Part shown: piece by piece, positions 8,206 through 19,456 of the stretch
How the letters are laid out: every line of letters begins with the position of its first letter
Numbering within the stretch: the first letter of the stretch is position 1
Assembly (NCBI GenBank): GCA_964565925.1
Contig: CAZMGV010000003.1
Location: forward strand, 186,001 to 250,000
From: CAZMGV01 sp964565925
GTDB lineage: Bacteria; JAGRBM01; JAHCIT01
Direction of reading: 5' to 3'
DNA: 64,000 nucleotides
The notes under the pieces: generated by a model
What the model was told of the DNA's origin: nothing
Databases searched by the model: none
Seen by the model: the letters and a program-made list of their open reading frames with translations, nothing else
Translations under genes and position numbers: made by a program

Positions 8206-8357
8206 GATTTCGCCGCTTCGGCTGCGGGCTCCGCCCCGGCCTTCTGGGGCTGGGAGAGCCAGGTGGCGGCCCCGGCCAGCGCGGCCGCTCCGCCGGCGCT
8301 GATCGCCACGAAGAAGCCCGCAAACACGATCAATGTGCAGAACACCGGTTCAAGCAT
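8202..8357 (-). CDS. 51-residue single-pass membrane peptide
   Basis: A small gene easily missed. The ATG at 8357 has AGGGAG nine bases upstream. The product starts MLEPVFCTLIVFAGFFVAI, one membrane segment, followed by an Ala-rich stretch ending in AAEAAKS. Its TGA overlaps the TTG of the downstream lipoprotein, suggesting translational coupling. Function unknown. Confidence 0.55.
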   Translation of the reverse strand: MLEPVFCTLIVFAGFFVAISAGGAAALAGAATWLSQPQKAGAEPAAEAAKS

Positions 8358-8429
8358 CTCGGTCACTCCCTTAGAGGATTCGGTCCGGGGAAAATCTCCC
8401 CGATCCGGGCCCCCGCGTCAAGCCGGGCG

Positions 8430-8480
8430 GGTCAGGCCAGACAGGCCAGACAGGCCAGACAGGTCAGGCAGGCCAGCAGG

Positions 8481-8487
<7 letters not shown>
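8430..8487. repeat. short tandem repeat at the end of secA
   Basis: The unit GCCAGACAG is repeated three times and continues in degenerate form (GTCAGGCAG) into the last codons of secA. Likely replication slippage; no promoter or coding role seen. Confidence 0.6.
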
Positions 8488-11510
<3,023 letters not shown>

Positions 11511-11651
11511 GCTTCTCTTTTGCCTTGTTGCGACGTGCCCGCCTTGGCCGGGCCTTGTCCCGGCGGCCTAAAGCCCCAGCGGGAAGAGCGAGCCTAATGG
11601 GGGGCCTCCCCCGTTTCAATGGGGGTAAAAACCTGCACTAAGCGGCTGAAA
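11511..11651. other. intergenic region upstream of secA
   Basis: No gene seen. It includes a C/G-rich stretch with GGGGGGCCTCCCCC and presumably the secA promoter on the - strand. Confidence 0.3.
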
Positions 11652-11852
11652 TTAAAGGATTTTCAGGGAGTAGAGCGCATCAATGCGGTCATCCATCACG
11701 ATGGGCCAGTCTGACGAGGCAAAATTACTGGGAACGGGAACGGAAGGATGGGTAGGATAGTAAACGTTCAGTAAAGCGGCGTAGACAACCTGAGGTCTGC
11801 GGAGTTCGCCCGGTGCTTGGTAGATGGCAACTCGACCGACACTCGGGATGGC
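11652..11852 (-). pseudogene. orphan C-terminal coding fragment of unknown protein
   Basis: The minus strand has a 66-residue open frame without an ATG whose composition is protein-like: VGRVAIYQAPGELRRPQVV, then AALLNVYYPTHPSVP, ending WPIVMDDRIDALYSLKIL and TAA. An in-frame TGA closes it at the 5' side (11853-11855). This looks like the 3' remnant of a larger gene rather than chance, because runs of aromatic and hydrophobic residues are rare in random GC-rich frames. I do not recognise the family. Chance remains possible. Confidence 0.35.
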
Positions 11853-11877
11853 TCAGCAATGAAGGGCTGGTCACAAT

Positions 11878-12807
11878 ATGAATAAACAGGAATCAGATTT
11901 GACGCTGAATAATGGCACGACGATGCCCGCTCTTGGATTGGGCGTATTTCAGAGCCCTCCAAAAGAAACGACCGAGGCGGTTTTCGCCGCACTTAAATTT
12001 GGATATCGCTTAGTCGATACGGCAGCTTCCTATATGAATGAAAAACAAGTCGGCGAAGGATTTCGTCGATCCGGAGTGAAGCGCTCTGATGTTTTCATCG
12101 TAACGAAACTCTGGATTAGCGATTACGGCCGCGAGGAAACAAAAACAGCCTTTGAAGCCAGTCTGCGCCGCCTTGGTACTGACTACGTAGATCTCTATCT
12201 TCTTCACCAGCCGATGCCGACGGAGTTCGATAGAACGATCGCGGCCTATCAAACCATGGAAACGTTTTTGAAAGATGGCCGAGCCCGCGCCATTGGTGTC
12301 TGCAATTTCAGCCCTGCGCACCTGGAAAAATTAATGGGTCTGACCAGTGTCGTTCCAGCGGTGAACCAAATCGAGCTCCACCCGTTCTTTATTCAGAAAG
12401 ATCTGCGGGCGGTTCATAAAAAATTGGGGATCGTAACGCAATGCTGGTCGCCTATTGGCGGCATCAATGTCTATCGGCCCAAAGATCCAAATGCAGTTTT
12501 AAATCCACTGAAGCATCCAACGGTTCTGGCTATAGCCGGGAAATACAAGAAGACGCCTGCGCAGGTGGTTCTTCGTTGGCAGCTCGATCACGGAAACTGT
12601 CCGATTCCAAAATCTGTGCATGCTGAGCGGATAAAAGAAAACTTTAACGTCTTTGATTTCAAACTCACACCGGAAGAAATCGCGAATATCGACAAGCTCG
12701 ACACTGGAGTCCGCGGCGGGCCAAACCCCGAAACGCTCGACACCAAGACCTTCACATTGAAAATCGATAACAGCCCTGAAGCCGACACGGCTGTTCGGAC
12801 TTACTAG
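11878..12807 (+). CDS. aldo/keto reductase
   Basis: 309 residues, NADPH-dependent oxidoreductase of the AKR superfamily. The catalytic tetrad is present: Asp47 and Tyr52 (VDTAASY), Lys77 (VTKLW), His110 (YLLHQP). Other AKR signatures are GVCNFSPAHLEKL and the C-terminal PIPKSVHAERIKENFNVFDF. The closest general type is the 2,5-diketo-gluconate reductase group; substrate cannot be inferred. Codon use is visibly more AT-rich than secA or the SDR downstream, and gene fragments lie on both sides, so recent acquisition is likely. Confidence 0.9.
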   Translation: MNKQESDLTLNNGTTMPALGLGVFQSPPKETTEAVFAALKFGYRLVDTAASYMNEKQVGEGFRRSGVKRSDVFIVTKLWISDYGREETKTAFEASLRRLGTDYVDLYLLHQPMPTEFDRTIAAYQTMETFLKDGRARAIGVCNFSPAHLEKLMGLTSVVPAVNQIELHPFFIQKDLRAVHKKLGIVTQCWSPIGGINVYRPKDPNAVLNPLKHPTVLAIAGKYKKTPAQVVLRWQLDHGNCPIPKSVHAERIKENFNVFDFKLTPEEIANIDKLDTGVRGGPNPETLDTKTFTLKIDNSPEADTAVRTY

Positions 12808-12859
12808 AGCGCATCTCATAATCTCCGCCTGCAAATGACCGAGCAGGTTTTCTGTAAAA

Positions 12860-13027
12860 ATGCTCTGCACCTGCGAAATTGAACTAAACCGGGTGAGAGC
12901 CCGGACCGTCCTTTGCGGGCCGCCCTCACAGCCCCTCGCCGAAGCGAGAAAGGCGCAGGAACTGCTGGAAAAGGGAGGCGTGACCGGGAAGATCGTGCTC
13001 GTGTGCAACGGGCGGCGGGACGGGTAG
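12860..13027 (+). pseudogene. C-terminal remnant of a zinc-type alcohol dehydrogenase/quinone oxidoreductase
   Basis: The frame ending at TAG 13025-13027 encodes PLAEARKAQELLEKGGVTGKI followed by VLV. This is the usual C-terminus of MDR-type NADPH:quinone oxidoreductases. No Rossmann or GroES-like part precedes it; the frame opens only at 12860. It is therefore a decayed gene end left between the AKR and the SDR. Confidence 0.55.
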
Positions 13028-13037
13028 AATACAGCTC

Positions 13038-13865
13038 ATGAAAAACGTCACGGTCTTAATCGGGTCCGGATCGATCGGGGTCGCCATCGCCCGCCGGGTG
13101 AGCAGCGGCGGACACATCCTGCTGGCCGACCTGCGGAAAGAAAACGCGGACGCCGCAGCCGCCGTGCTGGCCAATTCCGGTTTCGAGGTGAGCACCGCGG
13201 CCGCCGATGTGTCGTCCCGCGAGGCGGTCACGGACCTTGCCCGCAGGGCCGCCGCGCTCGGAGACGTCACCCGCGTCATTCACGCGGCGGGAGTCTCGCC
13301 CTCGCAGGCCCCCGTACCGGCGATCCTGAAAGTCGATCTCTACGGCACGGCGCTGGTGCTCGAGTTTTTTGGAAACATCATCGCGCGCGGAGGCTCCGGC
13401 GTCGTCATCGCGTCGCAATCGGGCCACCGGCTGGGCGCGCTCACCAATGATCAGAACCGGCTGCTGGCGACGACACCCGCCGACCAGCTTCTGTCGCTCC
13501 CGATGCTCCAGCCGGATCAGGTGAAAGATTCCCTGCACGCCTACCAGCTTTCCAAACGGGGGAACTCCCTGCGCGTGATGGCCGAGGCGGTCCGGTGGGG
13601 CAAGCGCGGCGCCCGGATCAATACGATCAGTCCGGGGATCATCATTACGCCGCTCGCCAACGACGAGCTGAACGGCCCCCGAGGCGCGGGGTATCGCCGC
13701 ATGATCGAACTCAGTCCGGCCGGGAGGGCCGGCACCCCGGACGAAGTGGCCGGTGTCGCGGCCCTTCTGATGGGCCCTGAAGGCACGTTCATCACCGGCA
13801 GCGATATCCTGATGGACGGCGGGGTGACCGCTTCCTACTGGTTCGGGGAGCTCGCTCCGCAGTGA
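13038..13865 (+). CDS. SDR family oxidoreductase
   Basis: 275 residues. Rossmann dinucleotide site GSGSIG (9-14), the HAAG motif (82-85) in place of NNAG, catalytic Ser in IASQSGH (126-128), and Tyr169/Lys173 in YQLSK. The C-terminus has the standard SPGIIITPLANDEL and GTFITGSDILMDGGV segments. It is a classical SDR dehydrogenase. An insertion with a Leu-rich stretch (LLATTPADQLLSLPML) precedes the catalytic Tyr and probably shapes the substrate pocket. Substrate unknown. GC content matches the chromosome, unlike the AKR upstream. Confidence 0.88.
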   Translation: MKNVTVLIGSGSIGVAIARRVSSGGHILLADLRKENADAAAAVLANSGFEVSTAAADVSSREAVTDLARRAAALGDVTRVIHAAGVSPSQAPVPAILKVDLYGTALVLEFFGNIIARGGSGVVIASQSGHRLGALTNDQNRLLATTPADQLLSLPMLQPDQVKDSLHAYQLSKRGNSLRVMAEAVRWGKRGARINTISPGIIITPLANDELNGPRGAGYRRMIELSPAGRAGTPDEVAGVAALLMGPEGTFITGSDILMDGGVTASYWFGELAPQ

Positions 13866-13992
13866 AAAGCGGCACGCACTGGCAGATGGATAATCCGGCT
13901 GATACGCGGGGCGGTCCGGAAACCAAGGGCTGGTGCATGGTTCAAAACAAAACTGGTCGCCGCTGCAGATCCTAATATATTAATAAGAAGCT

Positions 13993-14742
13993 ATGCGTAC
14001 TATCAGATTCCTTAGAACCATAATCGCCATGTCGCTCGCGATTTCTCTAATACCATTAACCCGTTCCGCAGCAGCCGAGAATTCAGGTAAAGCATCGTCA
14101 GAACCGGTAGAAGACACCTGCAAGTCATATCTACCGGGTGCCAAGGTGAATGCTTCTATTGTGTACGACTCAACGGCTTACTGCCTGGCAACGTACTCGC
14201 CAGACAAGCGTAATAAAAAACTGCTTCTATTTCAGACATCCAGAACCGATAAATCGATAACGACAAAGTACGATTTAACTGATAGCCGCTACGGTGCCGG
14301 TATATATGGGAAACCGGTAATTGACGTCGACTCTTATGGCCGATATTTAACGGTATGGTTTGAACGCGGGGGCGATGGCGATCATACCGTGGGTAGAGCC
14401 TATTTATATGAAATCAGCAAAAGCGGTTTACGATATATACGGAATATAAGTATAAACTCTATATCGTTTTCGACACATGATGATCGATACTTTATAAATG
14501 GAAATGAAATATATTCTTCATGCGAAAACTGTGATTCATACGAAACAGCTGATCCAATAGACTTGTACATAATTCCCGTCAGCTGGGAGTTGGAGAATGG
14601 GAAAGCATCCCGGAAGATATCGCTCAGTGAAACGGAAATATCTAAAATAAAGAACCGGGCAGTAGAAGCTTCCCTGACCCGTTTTTATGACAATTGTGAT
14701 AAAAAATATATTGAACTCAAGGATATTTTGTCCAACAACTAA
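13993..14742 (+). CDS. secreted protein of unknown function, AT-rich
   Basis: 249 residues with AAGAAG before the ATG. A signal peptide (about residues 1-28, ending TRSAAAEN) predicts export. The mature protein is rich in Tyr, Ser, Lys and Ile, with repeated strand-like segments (KLLLFQTSR, YLTVWFERGG, RAYLYEIS), consistent with a beta-rich domain. Cys residues are few (including ENC and DNC). Base composition is far more AT-rich than neighbouring genes, which suggests horizontal transfer. No family recognised. Confidence 0.6.
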   Translation: MRTIRFLRTIIAMSLAISLIPLTRSAAAENSGKASSEPVEDTCKSYLPGAKVNASIVYDSTAYCLATYSPDKRNKKLLLFQTSRTDKSITTKYDLTDSRYGAGIYGKPVIDVDSYGRYLTVWFERGGDGDHTVGRAYLYEISKSGLRYIRNISINSISFSTHDDRYFINGNEIYSSCENCDSYETADPIDLYIIPVSWELENGKASRKISLSETEISKIKNRAVEASLTRFYDNCDKKYIELKDILSNN

Positions 14743-14878
14743 ATGAGCCTTATACGAAGTTCTCCCCCTCAATATCTCGCCGTGCTCGCTGTTCATGATG
14801 ACCGCCCTCGCCAGGGACAAATCAAAACTCCCGAGTGACAGGAGCGTGGCGGCGGGTAGAATACCGAGCAAATCAACT

Positions 14879-15829
14879 ATGCCAGCCCAGCCTCAAAGCC
14901 TGAACACCCCACAAAAAGCCCTGCGCATGCTGGGGGCGTTCGTCCAGTGGCGGAGCCTCGGCGCGGAGCGGCGCGACCTGTCGGGTAAAAATATCCTTGT
15001 GACCGGGGCCGCCCGGGGGATCGGCGCGGAAATCACCCGGACGCTCGCCCTGTGGAACGCCCATGTGCTGCTCGCCTGCCGGGACGGGGCGCAGGGAGAA
15101 GCGCTGAAGGCGGAGATACTGTCCAGAGCCCCCGGCGCCAAAGTCACCGTCTACGACCAGGCCGACACCTCGGACCTGGAGGCGATGGCCGCGCTGGCGC
15201 GCCGGGTAAAAGCCGGCCTCGGAGCCAGGGCACCCGGCGGCCAGGCACTCGATGGCCTGATCCTCAACGCCGGGATCGCGGGGCGGCGCTACAAGTTGAG
15301 CAAACAGGGTTACGAGTCGCACGCCGCCACCAACGTGCTGGGGCACCACCTGCTGGCGAACCTCCTGCTGGAAGATCTGGCGAAGGCCGCCGCCGCGCGG
15401 ATCGTCTACGTAACCGGCGACATCTATGTGCTGGCGAACGACTGCACGCTGGATTTCAAGTACGAGGACCGGCAGGCGAACTACGCCTACGCCCGCTCCA
15501 AGCTCGGCGTGAACTGGAACGCGCTCACCATGCAGGAGCAGATCGACGCGCGGGGGCTGCCGGTGAAGTCCGTGGTGGTGCACCCCGGCGTCGTCGGCAG
15601 CGAGCTGATGAAGGGCGGCGACCTGCTCAAGTGGCTTCTGATCAAGCCCGCGAAAAGCGCTCAAAGTGTCGTCTACGCGCTGACCGCTGAGGACATCCGG
15701 GGCGGCGACTACATCCACAACGTCCGGGGGAAGATGACCCTCCCCGCCAACGACCCGGTACGGCATGAGGCGCGCCGCCGCGAGTTCTGGCAGCAGTGCA
15801 ACGACGCCTGCAAACCATTTATTTCTTGA
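14879..15829 (+). CDS. SDR family protein (retinol-dehydrogenase-like type)
   Basis: 316 residues from the ATG at 14879; two earlier ATGs (14795, 14798) lack ribosome sites. Motifs: TGAARGIG (42-49), NAG (130-132), YARSK with Tyr204 and Lys208. The usual catalytic Ser appears to be Thr179 (IVYVTGD), which may still support activity. The layout (GESHAATNVLGHHLL-like segment, then the active site, then KSVVVHPGVVGSEL) resembles the retinol dehydrogenase/WWOX group of SDRs. The last 11 bases overlap the convergent NmrA-like gene. Confidence 0.85.
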   Translation: MPAQPQSLNTPQKALRMLGAFVQWRSLGAERRDLSGKNILVTGAARGIGAEITRTLALWNAHVLLACRDGAQGEALKAEILSRAPGAKVTVYDQADTSDLEAMAALARRVKAGLGARAPGGQALDGLILNAGIAGRRYKLSKQGYESHAATNVLGHHLLANLLLEDLAKAAAARIVYVTGDIYVLANDCTLDFKYEDRQANYAYARSKLGVNWNALTMQEQIDARGLPVKSVVVHPGVVGSELMKGGDLLKWLLIKPAKSAQSVVYALTAEDIRGGDYIHNVRGKMTLPANDPVRHEARRREFWQQCNDACKPFIS

Positions 15830-16709
15830 TATTGTAACGCCGGACGGCGAACTCGGCGAACGTCGCCGGACTTCGCCCCAGCAGCATCCGCAGCACCTGG
15901 CTGTTGCCGACAAAGTCGAACCGGTCGTACCACTCGTTCACGGTCTTGAACACCGACATCTGGTGCATGCTGTGCTCCTTGTCGTACTCCCCCAGGATGA
16001 ACGTCATCGGCTGGCTGTAGTTGTGCTTGAACTGCATGGCCGTGAACGGCTTGCCGAACGCCTGCGTCAGCGACCTGGCGATGTCGTGGGCGGAGAGGTT
16101 CTCGCCGCTGGCCAGTTCGTAGGTCGCGCCGTAGTGGGCCTCCCCCTCGCGGATCACCTTGACCAGCACCTCGGCGACGTCGTCGAGATCGACCAGCGCC
16201 TGCCGCTTCGTGAGGTCCCAGCCCAGCAGGAACATCGACTGGTGGGGGATCACGCCCCAGGCGACCATCTGCATGTAGTCGGCGGGCTGCAGGATCGTGA
16301 AGTTGAGGCCCGACTCGACCAGCTTCTCCTCGATGTCGCGCTTGATCGCGTGCTGGGGCAGGCCGGTGAGAATGGGATGGAGCACCGAACTGAAGACGAA
16401 ATGCTTCACCCCGGCTCGTTTCGCCTGTTCGATCATGTTGATCCCCATCTCGCGCTCCTTCGGGTGGAACGAGGGACCGACATGGTAGACGGCGTGGACG
16501 CCCTGCATGGCGCGCAGCGCGTCGTCGGGACTACAGGCATCGCCGATGACGACCTCATGCGCGCCGAGTTCTTTCGGACCCGGTGCGGGGCGTTCGACCC
16601 GGCGCATCGCCCGGACCTTGAAACCGGCCTTCGCCAGCTGCGGGATGACGGCGCGGGCCTGGTTGCCGTTACCGGCGGTGACCAGAACCGTCTGAGTGGT
16701 GTCAGTCAT
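15819..16709 (-). CDS. NmrA-like NAD(P)-binding protein
   Basis: 296 residues, AAGGA before the ATG. Rossmann start VLVTAGNGNQARAVIPQL (atypical glycine spacing as in NmrA and atypical SDRs), then GDACSPDDALRAMQGVHAVY, HFVFSSVLHP and ILQPADYMQM. NmrA-like proteins sense or use NADP(H), and some act as quinone reductases; no catalytic YxxxK is present. It is the last gene of a leftward set with the alpha/beta hydrolase and the small exported protein upstream. Confidence 0.85.
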   Translation of the reverse strand: MTDTTQTVLVTAGNGNQARAVIPQLAKAGFKVRAMRRVERPAPGPKELGAHEVVIGDACSPDDALRAMQGVHAVYHVGPSFHPKEREMGINMIEQAKRAGVKHFVFSSVLHPILTGLPQHAIKRDIEEKLVESGLNFTILQPADYMQMVAWGVIPHQSMFLLGWDLTKRQALVDLDDVAEVLVKVIREGEAHYGATYELASGENLSAHDIARSLTQAFGKPFTAMQFKHNYSQPMTFILGEYDKEHSMHQMSVFKTVNEWYDRFDFVGNSQVLRMLLGRSPATFAEFAVRRYNIKK

Positions 16710-16753
16710 AGATATTCCTTCTTTACAATGATCGGCACCTGCACAGTAACCGA

Positions 16754-17431
16754 TTACAGCCCTTCGCCGCGCTCGTCGTCCATAATCACGGCCCCGTCGG
16801 GGAGGAACTGCTCGCGCACGACGGCGCCGATCTGCCCCAGCCCCCGGCTGAAGAAGTGGTCCGCCATCTCGATCACATGGAGATGCACGTTTTCGAGATT
16901 GTCGTTCACGAGCGCCTTCACCTTGTGGAGCGGCGCGTACTCGTCGTTGCCGGCGGCGATGATGTGGGTTTCCAGCGCGGTGTCCGCCAGTTTTGAAAAA
17001 TCCATCAGCCGGATCGGCGGCGCGACGAGCAGCAGCTTCTCGACGCGTTTGTCCGCAAGTGCCGTACAGAACGCCACGTAGGCGCCGAAGCTGTAGCCCG
17101 CGGCGATCACTTTTTCGTGCTTCGCGCAGGTGAGCAGGATCTGCGAGATGGCCGACTGGTAGTCCTCGACGGCTGACTCGACCTTCTCGGTCATCTGCCC
17201 CTGGCTGGCGCCCACACCCTTGTAGTTGAACCGGATACTCGCGTGCTTGATGCGGTAGAAGGCGTAGGCGGTTTCGTTGAGCACCGGCGAATCCATCGAG
17301 CCGCCGTAGTAGGGGTGCGGCGGCGCGATCACCGCCGGCTGGTGGATGCCCCGGTGGTAGAGACCCTCCAGGTGCAGGTCCCCCTGCGGGATCACCACCA
17401 TGCGTTCGAGAAACTGTCCGGGCTGAACCAT
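16754..17431 (-). CDS. alpha/beta hydrolase, dienelactone hydrolase-like
   Basis: 225 residues. Motifs: oxyanion region APPHPYYGGSM, the nucleophile elbow GYSFG, acid residue in AAGNDEY, and catalytic His in EMADHFF. Its size and the HPYYGGSM block match the COG2945-type hydrolases. There is no signal peptide, so it is cytosolic. It begins nine bases after the upstream gene stops and is probably co-transcribed with it. Substrate unknown. Confidence 0.82.
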   Translation of the reverse strand: MVQPGQFLERMVVIPQGDLHLEGLYHRGIHQPAVIAPPHPYYGGSMDSPVLNETAYAFYRIKHASIRFNYKGVGASQGQMTEKVESAVEDYQSAISQILLTCAKHEKVIAAGYSFGAYVAFCTALADKRVEKLLLVAPPIRLMDFSKLADTALETHIIAAGNDEYAPLHKVKALVNDNLENVHLHVIEMADHFFSRGLGQIGAVVREQFLPDGAVIMDDERGEGL

Positions 17432-17440
17432 CGGTCTAAG

Positions 17441-18007
17441 TCAGTGAGACGCCTTCACGGCCTTGCTCCACACGATCACGACCGGGTCGGGAGTGACCAC
17501 CAGCTCGATCACGCCGTCGTTCCAGGCGGTGAGCGTCTTCGTCTCGCGGTCGAGGTAGTCGGTCACCTTCGCCTCGCGGTAACCCTCCGGCGCGCCGATC
17601 GAGACGGGGTAGTTCTTCCGGTCGATGCTCCAGACGATCTCGACCGTCGGATCGCCGCTCACGGCGTCCAGGAACCGCGCGCGGTACACCTTCGTGCCCG
17701 CCTCCACGTCGTAGGCGGTGAAGCGGTCGCCGCCCAGCGTGCGGTTGAGCAGCGCGACCACCCTGGAGTCGGGCAGTTCCGCCACGGCGGCTTTCCAGGT
17801 GTCCGAGCTGCCGGTGTCGGCTTCGAGCGCCTCGATCGTCACCAGCATCTTGAACAGCAGCCGCGCGTCGTTTTTCGCGATGCGGCTGGCGCGGCCCGAG
17901 GCGCTGGCCGTTTTGGGCGCGGGCGCCGACTTGCCGCCGCAGGCAGCGCCTGCGGCAATAAGAAATCCCGAACCAATCACGGCAGCGACAGTCTGTTTCC
18001 AGTTCAC
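17441..18007 (-). CDS. exported protein of unknown function, possible lipoprotein
   Basis: 188 residues from a GTG at 18007 with GGAGG eight bases upstream; an earlier ATG at 18088 lacks such a site. The N-terminus (VAAVIGSGFLIAAGAACGG) is a signal with a weak lipobox. The mature part has an Ala/Lys-rich linker and a domain with EIVWSIDRKNYPVSIGAPEG and DRETKTLTAWNDGVIELVV. No family recognised. First gene of the leftward trio with the hydrolase and NmrA-like gene. Confidence 0.6.
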   Translation of the reverse strand: MNWKQTVAAVIGSGFLIAAGAACGGKSAPAPKTASASGRASRIAKNDARLLFKMLVTIEALEADTGSSDTWKAAVAELPDSRVVALLNRTLGGDRFTAYDVEAGTKVYRARFLDAVSGDPTVEIVWSIDRKNYPVSIGAPEGYREAKVTDYLDRETKTLTAWNDGVIELVVTPDPVVIVWSKAVKASH

Positions 18008-18109
18008 GGTATGGACCCTCCGGACGCCGGTACAATAACACTGAAAAGGCTGATTCCACCACTCCCCCTTGAGTCCCCCTGCAACCATCTCCCGGCCGCT
18101 GCGCGGCCA

Positions 18110-18164
18110 CCCTCTTCCGTAGGAAGAGGGCTCTGAAAAGGTCCCTTCCTCCGGAAGGGACCGC
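18110..18164. repeat. pair of intergenic palindromes
   Basis: CCCTCTTCC(GTA)GGAAGAGGG at 18110-18130 and GGTCCCTTCC(TCC)GGAAGGGACC at 18142-18164, followed by GCGAGCGAAGCGAGC. They look like a dispersed intergenic repeat family, though no other copy is obvious in this window. Confidence 0.45.
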
Positions 18165-18193
18165 GAGCGAAGCGAGCAGGGATGGCCAAACGG

Positions 18194-18217
18194 AAAAGCC
18201 CGGTCATCCGGGCCTTT
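18194..18217 (-). terminator. intrinsic terminator after hpnH
   Basis: AAAGCCCGG TCAT CCGGGCCTTT stem-loop with A/T flanks, 25 bases beyond the hpnH stop on the minus strand. Confidence 0.7.
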
Positions 18218-18242
18218 CCTGTCTGTGTCTCCAGCGGATTTA

Positions 18243-19280
18243 TCAGCCGGTTTTGGAGAACTGCCACTTGGCGAGGTCGATCATGTCCTTGCCGTTGGCC
18301 TCCAGCACGACCGAGCCTGCGAAGCCCGAGTGCATGAAGCAGTTGGCGCAGCGCGGGTCCTGGCGCTTGGCGTAGTATTCCCAGTCGGTGGACTCCATCA
18401 GCTCGCGGTAGGTCTCGTAGTGGCCGTTGGTGATGGCGTAGCACGGGCCCTTCCAGCCGCGCGGGTTGCGCGTCAGGTTGGCGTAGGGCGAGCAGTCGTA
18501 GTCGCGCTCGCCGGCCAGGAACTGCGCGTACTGGGGCGGCGTGAACATGCGGTACTTGTCCAGCTTGGGCATCAGCTCCTGGAACTTCGCGTGCACTTCG
18601 GCGCGCGAGTGGAAGATGTAGTCCGAACCGTCGGTGCCGCAGGTGCTCGTGCCCAGCGCCTCGTAGCTGTAGCCCGGCGACACGATGATGCCGTCGATGC
18701 CGAGGTCCGTGAGGAAGGTGAACAGCTCGTCGAGTTCCTTCCACGAGGTGCCCTTGAACACGGTCGTGTTCGTCGTCACCTGGTAGCCCAGCTTCTTGGC
18801 CTTCTTGATCTGGCCCACGGCGATATCCCACACGCCCTTGCGCTGCACGATCGTGTCGTGCGTCTCGCGCATGCCGTCCAGATGAACGTTGATATACAGG
18901 TTCGTGGACGGGGCCACGCCCTTGTACATCTTGTCCAGGAACATGGCGTTCGTGCAGAGATAGATGAACTTGTTCTTCTCGATCAGGCCGTTGATCAGCT
19001 CGTTGATGTGCCGGTAGAGCGTGGGCTCCCCGCCGCAGATCGAGACGACCGGCGCGCCGCATTCGTCGGCGGAGGCCAGGCAGGTCTCCAGCGGCAGCTG
19101 GTCCGTGATCGTGTCCTTGTATTCGATAATGCGTCCGCACCCTTCGCAGGTCAGGTTGCAGGCGTGGAGCGGCTCCAGCATCAGCACCAGCGGAACGTAT
19201 TTGGTCCCGATGAACTTGTGCTTCATCAGGTGGGCGGTCAGCGAGGCCTGCATCTTGAGCGGTGTGCGCATGAGTGACAT
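18243..19280 (-). CDS. hpnH: adenosyl-hopene transferase HpnH (radical SAM)
   Basis: 345 residues. A radical SAM enzyme that couples a 5'-deoxyadenosyl radical to diploptene to make adenosylhopane, the first step of extended hopanoid side chains. The iron-sulfur motif is CNLTCEGC within PLVLMLEPLHACNLTCEGCG, the HpnH form; the GGEPTLYRH block and NVHLDGMRETHD follow, with a C-terminal Cys cluster (DPRCANCFMHSG). Divergently placed hpnG upstream supports the call. The start at 19280 is chosen over 19271 only because of a distant AAGGAAAA. Confidence 0.9.
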   Translation of the reverse strand: MSLMRTPLKMQASLTAHLMKHKFIGTKYVPLVLMLEPLHACNLTCEGCGRIIEYKDTITDQLPLETCLASADECGAPVVSICGGEPTLYRHINELINGLIEKNKFIYLCTNAMFLDKMYKGVAPSTNLYINVHLDGMRETHDTIVQRKGVWDIAVGQIKKAKKLGYQVTTNTTVFKGTSWKELDELFTFLTDLGIDGIIVSPGYSYEALGTSTCGTDGSDYIFHSRAEVHAKFQELMPKLDKYRMFTPPQYAQFLAGERDYDCSPYANLTRNPRGWKGPCYAITNGHYETYRELMESTDWEYYAKRQDPRCANCFMHSGFAGSVVLEANGKDMIDLAKWQFSKTG

Positions 19281-19456
19281 GTGGGTAACGGTTTTCCTTA
19301 AGGTGTCTGGCCCTGAAATGTCCGGCCCCGTCGAAACAGGACCGGATTGGGGTTCGTTCTACAGCCGGGGAACCCTATTCACGGGTGCCAAGGCCAGTCA
19401 AACCCGCTGGACAACCGATGCCCCGCGATACATAACCTGTGGTAATTACTTAAGTT
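19281..19456. promoter_or_regulatory. divergent hpnH/hpnG promoter region
   Basis: A 176-bp gap between two divergent hopanoid genes must hold both promoters. It is somewhat AT-rich near 19430-19456, but I could not define boxes or an operator. Confidence 0.4.
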
